Assembly (NCBI GenBank): GCA_959347315.1
Contig: OY365813.1
Span: 15,427,208-15,491,207 of the forward strand
Reading direction: 5' to 3'
DNA length: 64,000 bases
DNA from: Bimastos eiseni
Taxonomy: Eukaryota > Annelida > Clitellata > Crassiclitellata > Lumbricidae
The position numbers were made by a program, and so were the translations under genes. Position 1 is the first letter of the stretch. Every line of letters begins with the position of its first letter. Below are positions 22,881-35,722 of the stretch, in pieces. The notes under the pieces are model-generated. The model was not told the DNA's origin. It worked only from the letters and a program-made list of their open reading frames with translations, and did no database searches.

Positions 22881-25001
22881 ATGTGAAGAAAAATGTTAGT
22901 TTCTGCCGACGTGGGTATAAAGCCGTCCGTGTTAATAAAGAATTTCGATAGGAAGTCGTTCAACCGTGTCAGTATATAGAGTCGCATAACAGCGCTGCTC
23001 GCATAATAACATAATACAAAGCCCTAGAAAGAAAGCCGATAATTTGCCTAGAGCGACAGATAGCGACAGATTCATCTGCGTAAGGAGAAGGAGGATCCTA
23101 TATAAATGGATTGGACAAACACCGTTACAAGCATTTCTGATTATTGTGTTCTTAAGGATATAATTCACACGTATCTCCAGGATAGAGAAACATCAACGCA
23201 TGCAGACAGAGCAGAACTCAATTAAACAGGAGAACAGATCACATGAATACTTACATATAGGCCTATACGTATATACATACGTACACACATATATGCATAT
23301 GTATATAAATACATACATTTCAGTATATATATATATTATTGTATGGTTACATTCAGGATGCGTAAAATACTTTAGGACGAATAAAAACAATTATTACGAA
23401 CCAGTCATGACAATACATCATGCGTTTCTCTGCATCTCGTTCCCTCCAGGACATGGTAGTATATTAATATTCTTGCTGATATTCTGACCATGTTCATTCT
23501 AATTACATGTCCTAACCAGGCAGGCTAGTCTTCTTATCCTGATCTTGCTTCTCGGTGTTTACCTTTGACCAAGTTCCTCTCGGGTTACCTCGTTCCGAAT
23601 TTCGCCTCGTCGGTATGGTCCTTCACGGTAGTCTTCTGAGTCAGCTCATTTCTGCCACCAGTTTTCTCCTGTTGTCTTCCTTTCGGCCTCATACGCACAC
23701 ATACAGATATTTGTATGCGTAATATATACTCATACGCACCCATGCATTTAAATACACATGCGGAAGAAGGTCAGCTCGCCTCTTCTTCTTTTTCCTTCTC
23801 CTTATCTTCCCCATCATCCTCCTTCTCGTCCTCCTCCTCTGCGTCATCTTTTTTCTCTCCTCCTTCTCCTCTTGCCATCCTCCTCCTATCCCCCCCTCAT
23901 CTTCCTCTTCACCTTCCTCCTCTTCCTCTTCCTCCTCCTTAACAACAACAGCAGCAGCAGCCTCATCGTGCCTTCCAAAATAGGATGTCTCCTGTTGAAT
24001 CCAACAACCTCTGCCAGTTTTCCCCCATTAAATCCTCCGTCCCTGTCTCTCTCTGCCTCTCTCTCTCTCTTTGTCTCTCCCACTCTCTCACCCACTCTCT
24101 CTGTGCCTCTCCGTCTGTTGTCTAGCTGTTTGTCTGTCTGTGTCTCGTGTTCTAATACGTAGGTCTAGCGTCGATTTTTACGACCTGTAAACGACCGGTT
24201 GAAACGAATCCGTCGCCATTCGTCGAATTCTTCTCCGTTCTATAATTCAATTTACGATTTCAACTGGTTGATTGCGTGGCCACCATGACTTATTATCTAT
24301 AGGGCGCCAGTAATCGGCTAAGCCTTCTACCTTCTCATCTTCCTCTTCCTCCTCCTCCTCCTCCTCCTCCTCCTCCTCCTCCAACTCTTTCTCCTCCTCC
24401 TTCTTCTTTCCACCACCTCCTCTGCCTATTCCATCATCCACCTTCTCCTTTCCACCACCTCCTCTTGTTCTCCTCCTTCTTCAATCTTTCTCCTCCTCCT
24501 CCTATCCTCCTCTTACCTCTATCCTCCTCCTCCTCCTCATATCCTTCTTTTCCTTCGTTTTCTCCTCCAATCCTCCTCCTTCTCTTCCTTTTTCTCCTCC
24601 TCCAGTCGGAGGTCAGAACGTCGCCATCCTCCCATGACCGTGGCAGACCGGAAACTCATAACGCAACGCGATGACACGAGAGGATTCATCGGATTTTTAT
24701 AGCGCAATTATGCCCGGTGACTCGACCCCGTGTTTGTCTTCTTCGTGTCCGGACAATCGACACCCGGTGCCGTGACCCAGGTGACCCTGGTGAGCGTTAG
24801 CCCGATGACCGTCCAGGGTACGTAACGGCTGGCTTGCAGACGATTAAGGGACGCCGCATTTACCATGAAAACGATTAGTTTCTATGAGCGTGATTTAGTG
24901 TAAAGCGCTGTAATCTGTTTATGTTAACGATAGACATTTTACCGAGGCATATCGTATCATGCATACATTACTGATCAGATTCTACTTTACATAAACTGAT
25001 C

Positions 25002-25048
<47 letters not shown>

Positions 25049-25940
25049 TTCGTTTAATTTCAAACTGACAGATTGCAGTATGAATACAAGCAAAGTATTA
25101 ATGAATGATGACAAGTTATAACACGGGTCGAATATCGCTTGCTATACTTTCTCCTGCCGTGCCTGGGCTAACCCATCATTACCTTTCTTCAAGAAGAATA
25201 GAGTTCTTCAAGAACTCTATTCTTCCCTCCATCTCACATTCCGCTATTATGAGGAATGTTGTAATTTTAAGTTGAAAAGTCACTGATACAAAACAAAAGC
25301 AACAAAAGCTATAACGGAACAGTTTTACGTCATAACGCATGTTCAAATGATACGACTTACAATATATTGTTATGGCTGATAGCCTACAGCGGATACTTTG
25401 AATGAATTATGTTGCGAGCGAATAGAGTGAGAGATTGAACAGAACGACGAACAGATAAAAGAACGAACGAACGAATTAATATGAATGAATGAATGAATGA
25501 AAAAAGAATGCATACAGAAAGAGCGAACGAACAGACGAACGAGTGAATGAATGAAGAAAGAAATTATTGAATGAATGAATGAATGGAATAATGGATGGAT
25601 GAATTACTGAATGATTGAATGAAGGAAGGAATGAAGGAATGAATGAATGAAAGAAAGAAAAAAAGAAAGAAAAAAAGAAAGAAAGAAAGAGAGAATGAAT
25701 GGATGAATGAATGAAAGAAGAAAGAAAGAATGAATGAATGAATGAATGAAAGAGATAAGGAGAGAACAAAGTAATGAATGCACCAACGAAAGAATGCAAC
25801 AAACAACGAATGCAGCGACAAATAAATACGACAACGAATGAATGCAAGAGCTAACAGATGCAACAAGCAACGAATGCAACAGCCAACTAACGCAAGAGCC
25901 TTATAAATATCTTCGGCTATTCGAACGTTCTGGTAAATCC

Positions 25941-26140
25941 NNNNNNNNNNNNNNNNNNNNNNNNNNNNNNNNNNNNNNNNNNNNNNNNNNNNNNNNNNNN
26001 NNNNNNNNNNNNNNNNNNNNNNNNNNNNNNNNNNNNNNNNNNNNNNNNNNNNNNNNNNNNNNNNNNNNNNNNNNNNNNNNNNNNNNNNNNNNNNNNNNNN
26101 NNNNNNNNNNNNNNNNNNNNNNNNNNNNNNNNNNNNNNNN
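25941..26140. other. Assembly gap (200 N)
   Basis: Two hundred consecutive N. The flanks are low complexity on the left side (GAAT/AACGAATGCA repeats). Frames with runs of X here are artefacts. Confidence 1.
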
Positions 26141-26724
26141 CCAAGCAAACATTTTGACACAGAAGTAGTTTCCTGGCTATAAATCTTTTAAAAAACGAAC
26201 ATCTACGAGGGCAAATGTGATGCTGGCGCTACGCAAATGTTAATCACATGCGGTACTTGAAAGCAATCGGTGTTTAAAGCGGTCTACGATCCATTGGCAG
26301 TGCTCGACTACATCAACGCTCGCGCTGTCGCAGTTTCGCATCGGCGCAGTGCGTTCTTTTCTGTCGCCGCAGCTCGCCGATATGAGTACACCCCCTCCGA
26401 CGCCAAAACGTATAAATCGCCGACACGCGTTCACCCCCCGACGTCCAAACATGTAAATCATCTGTTTCCGAAGAGAACAACACAGGAGCGTTGTGTAATA
26501 TTTTCACAAGCATTTCTCACGTATGAGTCTTTATATTCATATACTTTCATTCGTGCGTATATATATATATATATATGAATGCCACATTGACAGATAATCA
26601 TTGGCGTCGTGTATTAAAATATACATGAAAAGCGATATTGTTTTGTGCGAACGTTATACATGCGTAATGTTGCATATATTTCCTTGGAGTATGTAGCCTC
26701 CCGTTTGACATTCACGCGTTCTTT

Positions 26725-26850
26725 CCCTGGATCTGTCTAGCTCTTTTTATAAGCGGTTCAAGACATTCCTCTCTGACAGGGCCTGGGCCTGGAGCGCCTC
26801 TGAATAGTTATCTTAAAGAGGCGACATATAAATTCCATTGTCGGATATAG
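26725..26850 (+). mobile_element. LINE 3'-end remnant
   Basis: Reads L-D-L-S-S-S-F-Y-K-R-F-K-T-F-L-S-D-R-A (typical last residues of CR1/L2 reverse transcriptase frames, F+KxLKTxLF) and ends TTAAAGAGGCGACATATAAATTCC, the tail motif seen elsewhere. Confidence 0.5.
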
Positions 26851-27468
26851 AATGATATTTGCAGTTTTTTGCACATATTTAGACAAAACTGCAATAACTA
26901 AGACCATACGATCATATTTACCAATATATTATGCAGATGGAACGTGCGCGAAAGGCAATACCGCATTTCGTTTGTGAAACGCATGCTAGCGAAGAGGCAG
27001 CGGATGTGTTCCTTTCTAATTTTGCTCAATTGTTTTATAACATAATTTTTCCTCTACTTATTTTGAGACTCAGATAAAAGTGTTTGTGTGTGTGCGTGTA
27101 TGTGGTTGTGTGTGTGACTGTGTGTGTGTGTGTCGGTGGGTATTTGTGTAGGGATGTGTATGTGTGTGTAGGTGTGTGCGTGCTTGTGGATGTGTGTGTG
27201 TGGGTGTTTCATCATGGAATCTCGCATGATGTGTTTGCCTGTTTCCAATGCATAGAGACCTGGGCATTGACGCTCGTGTGAACGGGCGTTAGCGGCGCCT
27301 TCTAAAGGAACGGCGGCAGTTCTTATGACAGCCGCTGCCAACCCCTCCGTCTGCCGCCGTTACAGTTACTGCTTCTGCTGCTGCTGATGGCACGCGTTCA
27401 GTTCACGCCAGCATCAGTTCAATCGTGCAGCTAGCCAGACTATAGTTAATAGCGTATGTGGAGATAGA

Positions 27469-27828
27469 GGGAGAGGGAGAGAGAGAGAGAGACAAAGAGA
27501 GAGATAGGCAGACAAAGAGTGAGACAGAGAGAAATAGCGACAGAGAGGCACTGGTGCATGGACAGATAGTGTATTACATCGACAGAGGCAAATAGAGATA
27601 TAAACAGATGGAGAGAGGAAGAGTGAGAAGACAGAGAGTAGAGCATATTCATACACGTATACATGCATATGCGCGTGTACGGTGTATCTTATAGAGGGGA
27701 AAGGAGAGGAAAGGATAGGAGGAATTAGAAGGAATTAGAAATAGTGACACAAGAGAGATACGTAGAGAGAGACAGACAGAGACAGAGAAACAGAGTGAGA
27801 CAGAGAGACAGGCAGAGAGAGAGAGAGA

Positions 27829-27898
<70 letters not shown>

Positions 27899-27998
27899 AA
27901 GAGAGACAGACAGACAGACAGACTGAGAAGGAGACAGAGGCAGAGGGAGAAAGAGAGACACAGTCGAAGAGAGAGACACAGACAGAGAGAAAAATTGA

Positions 27999-28037
<39 letters not shown>

Positions 28038-28220
28038 TGTGTGTGTGAGCGTGTGTATGTGGGTGTGAATGAGTGTTTGAGAGAGTTTGTGGGCGAATGT
28101 GTGTGTGTGCGTGTGTGTGTGTGTAGATTGAGTGTGTGTGAGAGACAGAGACAGAGAGAGAAAGATAGAGTGTATGAGAGAGAGAGAGAGACAGACAGAC
28201 AGAGACAGAGACAGAGAAAT

Positions 28221-28259
<39 letters not shown>

Positions 28260-28262
28260 CGG
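27469..28262. repeat. (GA)n/(GACA)n/(GT)n low-complexity block
   Basis: Long purine tract with GAGAGA, GACAGACA and two GT-rich islands (28001-28065 and 28100-28142). Both strands show spurious R-E and S-L repeat frames. Confidence 0.95.
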
Positions 28263-28499
28263 GCGGCAGTTATGGAGGAAGACTGCAATCTTTTACGTCT
28301 ATACAGCCATTGAGACGATAAAAATTGAAAGAAAGAATGAGGAAGGAGAGGAAACGAAGCAAATGAAGCCAGCAGATGATCTCGACATTGTATGAACAGC
28401 GACAGAGTGCTTTCACTCTCCAGTCTTTCAATGCCTCGTTTTGGGTTCGAATCTCGCTAAGGAAATTAAAGGTATCACAAAATGAAATAGACGTAGGTG

Positions 28500-28600
28500 T
28501 ACACTGCTCACGGTGGCCGATTAATTAGAGGAGCCAGCCTGTAATGCGGAGAGTGTGGGTTCGATTCACATCCGAGGAATTATTGTGTAGGGATGTTGAG
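28500..28600 (+). mobile_element. Possible tRNA-derived SINE head
   Basis: GGTGGCCGATTAATTAGAGG followed 40 bases later by GGTTCGATTC (28558-28567) resembles RNA polymerase III A and B boxes. No cloverleaf or 3' tail can be defined. Confidence 0.3.
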
Positions 28601-28719
28601 CAAGTTTTCGCACATAGTTACACTGCAATATATCTGTAATTGCGCCGTCGTCGATGCGTATGTGTGGTTCTGAACTAATTATAAGAAGGACAATATCAAA
28701 TTACAGTTATATTGTATTG

Positions 28720-28870
28720 TATTGAAAGATCTGCTAAAAGTTCCGTTTTCTTCCACGATGTCTGGCGACTGTTCCTTCACAGTTGCAGGACCCAATGCGT
28801 GGAACGGTCTCTCTGATCACGTGATGCAAGTGCTGCCTATGGTGACACTAAATCACAGCTCAGGACTGAT
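28720..28870 (+). mobile_element. LINE 3' fragment (C terminus of reverse transcriptase frame)
   Basis: The plus strand reads S-F-T-V-A-G-P-N-A-W-N-G-L-S-D-H-V, the common R-S-F-x-x-A-G-P-x-x-W-N-x-L-P motif at the end of CR1/L2-type ORF2. It is preceded by a short S-S-T-M-S-G-D segment. No catalytic part remains. Confidence 0.7.
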
Positions 28871-29333
28871 CCTTTTACGCGATGATATAATATTATGGCT
28901 GTTTTTGCAACAGCGTAGACCTATTCATTTAAGCAATCATAATGGCTGTTTGTTTAACGACGTATTCAGATCGTGATTGCTTCCGTTAGCTGCCAGAAAT
29001 CAGCAATTTATTTATTTGTAGCAGTCGCGGAAGAGAGTTGAGTTACAGTACATGTAGGTCACTGAAAAAAGACAGGTAACGTCATTGTTCAGCTCGGTCG
29101 CAACATTCAAAACTGCGGCTGATTAATTAGGGAAAGGTTGACCTACACTTATTAGCGTGTTTATCTATGCTAATCTAATGAGTTCTATGAAACGCAGAAG
29201 GCCGATGATTGCTGTCAGTGAAGCCATCCATAGTCTTAATTTTAGTACATTGCCATATAGTCCATCAGAGAGGGCAGGTCGGATAGCCAGAGGCACGGTG
29301 AAACCAAAAATATGTCTGTATATGTATGCTGTA

Positions 29334-29923
29334 TACACGGTGAACGGATAAAAAGCGAACCTCTAGAAATACTGTAATAATTTGTCCAATAATGTATGCA
29401 TTTTAATCAAATATAAAAAATGTCACTTTAATGATTATGAAGCGCATGTGTAACATTTATTAGTTATGATGTGTGTTAAAATGTCCGTTGTATATGACAC
29501 GTTGACGCAGTTCTCCGATATCGCATTTCAAGCGGAGTAGCAACTATCGATGAACGGATAAAAAGCGAACCTCTTCTCTAGAAATACTGTCATAATTTTG
29601 TCTTGTGAACTTTTTCTTGCATCACTACCCAGATTTTATAGATAGACGTGTTATAGCAAAGTTGTAAGTGATGCAGCAATTACTCAATGGCGTACGCGTT
29701 TTGGCGCGCGCGTTGAGGCCGAAGGACATTTCAAACACACATTATAACTAATAATTGATAAATATTCGTTTCATAATCATTAAACTTAAGTTTTGCTATA
29801 TTTCTATTCTATTCTATTTACGGATTTATAAAGCGCCTCTCTTTATTTAATTAAAATGTATAAATGATTGGAAAAATTATTTCAGTTTTTCTAGACGTTC
29901 GCTTTTTATTCGTTCGCCGTGTA
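29334..29923. mobile_element. 590-bp MITE with about 40-bp terminal inverted repeats and TA duplication
   Basis: The left end TACACGGTGAACGGATAAAA (continuing AGCGAACCTCTAGAAA) matches the reverse complement of the right end, TACACGGCGAACGAATAAAA..., with about five mismatches over 41 bases. TA flanks both tips (29332-29333 and 29924-29925), as in Tc1/mariner-type elements. A second copy of the left end lies inside, at about 29552-29602. A LINE-tail-like GGATTTATAAAGCGCCTCT is at 29821-29839. Confidence 0.85.
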
Positions 29924-30299
29924 TAAATGTATGCATATAACATGTTTTTGAGTAGATATGTCCGTATATGTATATCTGAGCCACTGGCAAATTAAGACTT
30001 CTTACCCTAAAGGTCGTCGTTGACGGGTAGAGTGTTTACCAAGTATATTTGTCTTGGTACCACCAGAGCGGTTTTCGTTGGTTTTATATGGTTTTGTCTT
30101 GGATTTTTCTTGGTGGGTCACAGAGCTACTGTCTCCTTTCGTATCTGCTGCCTAAGATGAGTTGGTATAAGCAAATGTTCGGTTTGTATGGTTTAAACCT
30201 AGTATTTTGCCATGCATAATTTAAATTTAAATATGGTCCGAACCAGCGTATAATTAATATACTCGATTTTAGTAGACCTACGTGTTTTGACCATGATAT

Positions 30300-30505
30300 G
30301 GTCTGAGGCATGGCCTGAACCAGCGTGGGATCCGGAAGGCAATTACTTTCGAGTATAAGCCATGGTATGTCACCGTGTTTCAAGTAGGAAATGTCATCAC
30401 TTGTGCCGTGTGACTCAATTTTGTTTTGACCACGGTATACATGACCTGAAGTATGGCCTGAACCAGCGTGGGACCCGAAAGGCAATTCCTCTTCGAGTGG
30501 ATTCG
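30300..30505. repeat. Direct repeat pair of about 142-bp spacing
   Basis: ATGGCCTGAACCAGCGTGGG followed by ATCCGGAAGGCAATT near 30310 recurs as ACCCGAAAGGCAATT near 30453. A shorter relative (CGAACCAGCGTA) is at 30239. Confidence 0.7.
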
Positions 30506-31134
30506 CAGTTTTGACCCTTCTTTCCTGCAGCACACCACATCGTAATCGTAGACCCCAGATTCCCAACCTCCCACTCAAAAGCTAAGCGCGAGGCACCAGG
30601 CGAGGCACCAGCTTATTCACGAGCGCAGGATGCTGTTCACACAAATAGATGACACGGTATATTCTGGACAATAGCGCCAGGGACGATACATCCGACTGCA
30701 GTTAGACATTTGTCGTATATACTAATGACAGCTGCTGAAGACGGCGGATTGTCGACGCCGGAGGAATCCTGCGTCTGATTGCAGGTCTCGTTCGCTCACT
30801 CAGAGCGCCACGTAGCACTCTGAGTGCTACGTATCACTCGGCTACGTTCACTGTCGTTCATCGTTGAAGCGATCTCTATACCTCATTCGCCCTCACAAGT
30901 GGCCGTTATCCACCAACAACAATTCCTGTCATTTCCTCCTCCTGTCATCCTCACATCCGTCTCCTTCCACTCCTCCATTTCCTCTCCTGGAAACGAATAT
31001 CGAGTCCTCTTCCTCCTCTGTCTCGGTTCCATTCATCCCCGTGTTGGACTGTCGTCTCGATCATCCTTGACATTATCATCCATCCTGCCATTGCTTCTTG
31101 CTCTCTTTTCCTCTTGTCCGATCGCTGTAATGTA

Positions 31135-31262
31135 ATCGAGCATTTGTATAGCGCCGCTCGATTCAGCAGCGCCCTCAACGGTCGTCTTTGCTTGGAACAG
31201 AAATGTCTTAAGGCGTCTCCGAAACTGACAAAGGTGAGAGGGTCAATGTGGAAGACAGGTCC
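31135..31262 (-). mobile_element. LINE 3'-end remnant
   Basis: ATCGAGCATTTGTATAGCGC followed by a second GCGCCCTCAACGG and TGTCTTAAGGCGTCTCCGAA is the minus-strand tail wording (F-x-R-R-L-K-T-F-L... then GCGCTATACAAATG). Confidence 0.5.
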
Positions 31263-31707
31263 AAGCTGAAGGACGAACACCCGTTTCCTTCCTTCCTATA
31301 TTCCTCATCTCCACGCCCTCCCTTTCCAGTTCTTAGCCGCCTCCCTCTGATCATTCTCTCTCTTCCCTTTCATCATCTTTAACTTCCGAACCTTCCATCC
31401 ACATTCCACCTTTCACACTGATGAATCCGTCCGCCTTCCCTTCTCCCTTTACATTCCTGCTCCCCTCTCTCTGACAACAATTCTTCCCCACCTGCCCTCT
31501 CGCGTGCCCTTTACCCCTTCTCCTCCCTCCAATTCTCATGCTTCCCTATTCCTTCTCATCCGCCTTGATTTACTGATCTGATCGAGACTAAATAATAAAT
31601 CTTCTTTTTTTGCTGAGAGAAACGTCGGCGCTGTGGTTGACTCACTAGAATAACCGTATAGGTCACCAATCTCTCTCCGTAAATCACAATGCATGGCCGA
31701 GTGAAGG

Positions 31708-31872
31708 ACGTCATAAGGTGCAAAATATCTTCGTCATAGGGGCAGAATAACTTCGTCGTAAGGAGCAGAATATCTTCGGCATAAGCTGCAGAAATCATCG
31801 TCATAAGGTGCAGAATGTCTTCGTCCTGAGGTGCAGAATATCTTCGTCATAATGTGCAGAATATCTTGCTCA
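31708..31872. repeat. About 24-bp minisatellite (GTGCAGAATATCTTCGTCAT)
   Basis: Six to seven imperfect copies of AAGGTGCAGAATATCTTCGT, starting near 31717 and ending at 31868. Confidence 0.8.
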
Positions 31873-31961
31873 TTGTCATCGTCACCTTCATCGTCATCGT
31901 TCCAAGAAAGGCACGAAATCTTAGAAGACGTGTAAAATGATTCTTAATCGTAACCAAAATC

Positions 31962-32070
31962 GTGCCTTTATATAGCGCCACTTCCAGATAAACTCTTCAG
32001 AGGAGCTGGAAAAATCATTACAGTGATGGTTTCGAAGACGTCTAAGCCACCGGAAGGTGACAAAGAGTGG
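31962..32070 (-). mobile_element. LINE 3'-end remnant
   Basis: TGCCTTTATATAGCGCCACT...CTCTTCAGAGG...GGTTTCGAAGACGTCTAAGCC reads on the minus strand as a decayed F-R-R-L-R-N-H tail, then GCGCTATATAAAGG. Confidence 0.5.
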
Positions 32071-32367
32071 GCCTAAACTGGGAGAAAAACAAACAACGGG
32101 AGGGTGGCACGGGGGAGGTAGTCACGAAGCAGGAGATTCAGAGAGGGAAGAAAGTAAGAGACCAGAGAATAGGAGAACAGGGGACAAGCAGGTGAGGGCA
32201 GGAGAGATAAGGCGGGAGATAGACGGATGAGAGAACGGAAGCGGAATCAATACAGAGCAAGAGTTGAATGGAAAGTAAGAGTGATAGGCAGGGAGACCGA
32301 GATCCCAGAGGACCAATCGTATGAATCCCGGATGAAAGCAACAGTCATCATTTGAATAAATTTCCAT

Positions 32368-32425
32368 TCTTTCCTCCCTCCCTCCCTCCCTCCCTCCCTC
32401 CCTCCCTCCCTTCCTTCCTTCCCTC
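32368..32425. repeat. (CCCT)n array
   Basis: TCCCTCCCTCCC, about 12 units, inside a long pyrimidine-rich stretch (31300-32900). Confidence 0.95.
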
Positions 32426-34554
32426 CTTCACTTAATGACCACTGACCACACATACTCAGCTCAATTCGCCAACGTCATTTTTCACACTCGAATCCCTCTC
32501 ATCTGCTTCCCTCCATCTGGCCCATTCTCTTCCCCCTCCATGTCCTCGTTCTTCCCTATCCTCTTCCTCCCCTCCTTGAACTTAGCCTCTTCCTCTGCTT
32601 CCTCTTCTTTCTCCTCTTCCGCCTCTTTCTCTTTTTTCTTCTCTTCGTCCCCTTCCTCCCTTTCACGTCTATCTCCCATTCCTTCTCTTCCTCCTCTGCT
32701 TCATCCGCTTCTTCCTCGCTTTCCTCCTCTCCCTCTTCTTTCACCACTTTCTCCTCTCCCTCTTATTCTCTACTTCCTCCCCTTCCCTCCTCATCCTCTG
32801 TTTCCTCGTCTTCCTCTTCCTCCACTTTCTCTTCCTTCTCTGTTTCCTCCTCTTCTTCCGCATCCTTTTTTCCCTCCTCCTCCGCCTCCTCCTCCTCTCG
32901 AACGGACGTCACACTGAGCGACGTAAGAAGGCGACCAACAGAAGACTGCCACATACAGATGGCGTTGCTATTACTGTCTTTTTCTGTTTGAACAGTTGAA
33001 CAACTGAACCGACCAGAGAGAAGTACGAACGCTCAGCATAGCATACGTAATGACCAGCATGTGTGAGAAATTCACCTCAAACCGACATTCTGCAACCGAC
33101 GTCATCTCTTTGTCCCGCGAACTAGGACCACTTCGATTTAAATGGAGGGAAATCACGTTATTGTATCATAGAGGTCCGAGAGAAAGAAGAAGATGCGAGG
33201 CAGAGGGCAGCGTCCTGCAATCAAAACTGTCCTTTTCAGCCGCGGATTAGGCGGGAGCGTCTCTCAGTAGATATCTTTAAGGGGTGCTATATCAAGTATT
33301 TTTGATTGATTTTTTGATTGACTTCTACTAGCGGAAGCAGGACAGCAAAGCTCCTAAAGGTAAGTAGGAGCAGCGGCCCAAAGGCAGCGCCTGACCACAG
33401 AAAAATCATAAACGCAATGCGCTGGAGTATGTGCGACCAATGTGTAACATCCTGTATAATTATAGTCCGGAAGATGGCCATCTACCTGGTGAGCACACGC
33501 ACGATGAAGTCGCTCCAACTACCAAATCCTGCCACGCACGATGCCAGCACGTAGGGTTGAGCAGTAGTCAAGACTACTCGAGACGAATGCGTGGACAAGA
33601 GCAGCTGCAGCACTGGCAGAGAGGCAACGAGAGACAACCAGAAGCTGACGCAACTGATAAAAACAGTGTGAGTAACCGAGTTAATAAGAGGCTGGGCGAG
33701 GGAGAGCTCTTAGACAGAAATGATGCCAAGGTCGCGCGCACAAATGCAGCGCAAAGTAAAGAAGGGAAAAGCAGCCGAGGCCCTGAGTGCATCTAAATCA
33801 ATCGTTACCAGTTACTTCCGGGTTTGACTGCAGAGGTTGAGTTAGAGCCGATTGCTCGACTTCCAGGGCTTAAGTGAGTGAGTAGCAATTTGCATGGTTT
33901 GAACAAGGGTGGTCGCTTGAGAGGCAGAACCATGTTTATAGATAGGCCTGCGTGTCATCAGCATAAATCTGATTGCATGTAAGTAACCGAAAAATATGTC
34001 TGCCGCATACATACATTGCGACGTATGTAACATGTATCCCTGTATAAGTTATTGCATATATGCAAATTCTGATGATGATGAGATATTTTTTTTTTATAAA
34101 GAACACGATAACGCAGAAAATGCTCGCACGAGTGACATTGATCAGTAATGGTAGCTAGAATTAATAACAAACTAGTAAATGTTTTTGTATAATGATTGAC
34201 ATATGGGATAAATTATGAGTCGTATTTGCGAATGGTTTCGTGCAAATCTGGTGTCCGCGGTCTACATATTATTCCAGATCCACGGCATGTAAAGTGGGAC
34301 CGTATTTGTTCGTCGCCCGAGGGCCCCATCCACGGAACTGGAGACGCGGAGATATATATCTGTCTATATGGCACTTCATGGAGGTATGGTACTTCATGCA
34401 CTTAACGCAAACACACAGCGTCGTCGAGACATAATGGGCAGCGACAACACAAGCGCAGTTCTTCAGGCATGTTACGTTCGGTTGGATTTAGATTTTCAGA
34501 TCAGCCACGTTCGTCTCTCACTTCTGAGTCTGATGACCATGCTGACTGTGCAGT

Positions 34555-34790
34555 CAGTCGCAAGCAAATCATAAGTCATTAGCAAATCGTAAGTCATAAT
34601 AAGCAAATCAGAACAACTCATAGGTCATAATCAAATCATAAGTCATAAGCAAATCATAAGCAACCCATAGGTCATAATCAAATCAAAAGTCATAAGCAAA
34701 TCATAAGCAACTCATAAGTCATTAGCAAATCGTAAGTCATAAGCAAGTCATAAATCGTAAGCAAATCAGAACAAATCATAGGCCTAATGT
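34555..34790. repeat. Degenerate repeat of AAGCAAATCATAAGTCAT units
   Basis: About 13 copies of GCAAATCATAAGTCATAA with deletions (AACAAATCATAGG, AACTCATAGGTCAT), irregular period of 16-20 bases. Confidence 0.8.
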
Positions 34791-35084
34791 CAGTGAATAA
34801 GTACGTGCCTTATTGGACCGCCTGCGAGCACACTGCGGAAACATCATATGTGATAATAAAATCATTAATCATTAATAATGCAAGCGAATCACCTTTGTTT
34901 CCTACACTTTCACGTGCAGATACTGCCAGATAGGCAGTATTGCATAAACGTAAGTTGAATATGTGCCAATATATTTTTAATATGTATGTATTGCATACCG
35001 TGATTTCTGTGAATTCTGACAATCACCAATAAATATTATATAAACAATTAAACAAGGAAGTATGTCTATATATACATATAAGTG

Positions 35085-35091
35085 TGTGCAT

Positions 35092-35175
<84 letters not shown>

Positions 35176-35180
35176 TGTGT
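35085..35180. repeat. (TA)n(TG)n dinucleotide array
   Basis: About 20 TA units followed by about 30 TG units. Confidence 0.95.
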
Positions 35181-35637
35181 GTGTGTTTGCGTGTGCGTAC
35201 GTGTTTGTATGCGTGCGGGTGTGCATAAACAGTTAACCGGAGGTCACACTCCTGGGAATATTATATTCCACTAAATGTTATATTCCACTTACATTGGGCC
35301 ACGTAATGAGGACAGACTCCCTCCTGAGAACTACTACTGAGTCAAGAATTATGGTAGGGGTAAAAGAACCATGCATGGAGGAAGAGCGAATATGATCCTA
35401 TTGGACTGAGCGATGAAGGAGGGTTACGACAAGTTGAAGGAAAGAACCGGAAACGAATGGCGACATGCCAGCGAAGACATGCTGAGAATCAAAAATGAAG
35501 ATCGACCATTGAGTGGTGTAATTGGAGTGGACCATTAGTATAGTCGCAATGTTTCGATCGCTCACCTATAGGCCTAATATAGTAACGCTGAGAATTCCAG
35601 TTCGAGACTTCGCTGAGGAGATGGTTAGCGCTGTACG

Positions 35638-35722
35638 AGCATAACCTTCTACGGACCATGAGCAGGACCTTCTACGGACCATGTCAGGACCTTCTATGGA
35701 CCTTGAGCAGGACCTTCACTCG
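35638..35722. repeat. Short minisatellite (GACCTTCTACGGACCATGAGCAG)
   Basis: Three and a half copies of about 24 bases. The core ACCTTCTACGGAC also occurs once inside the MITE at 37733-38501 (near 38321), suggesting a shared repeat family. Confidence 0.7.
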
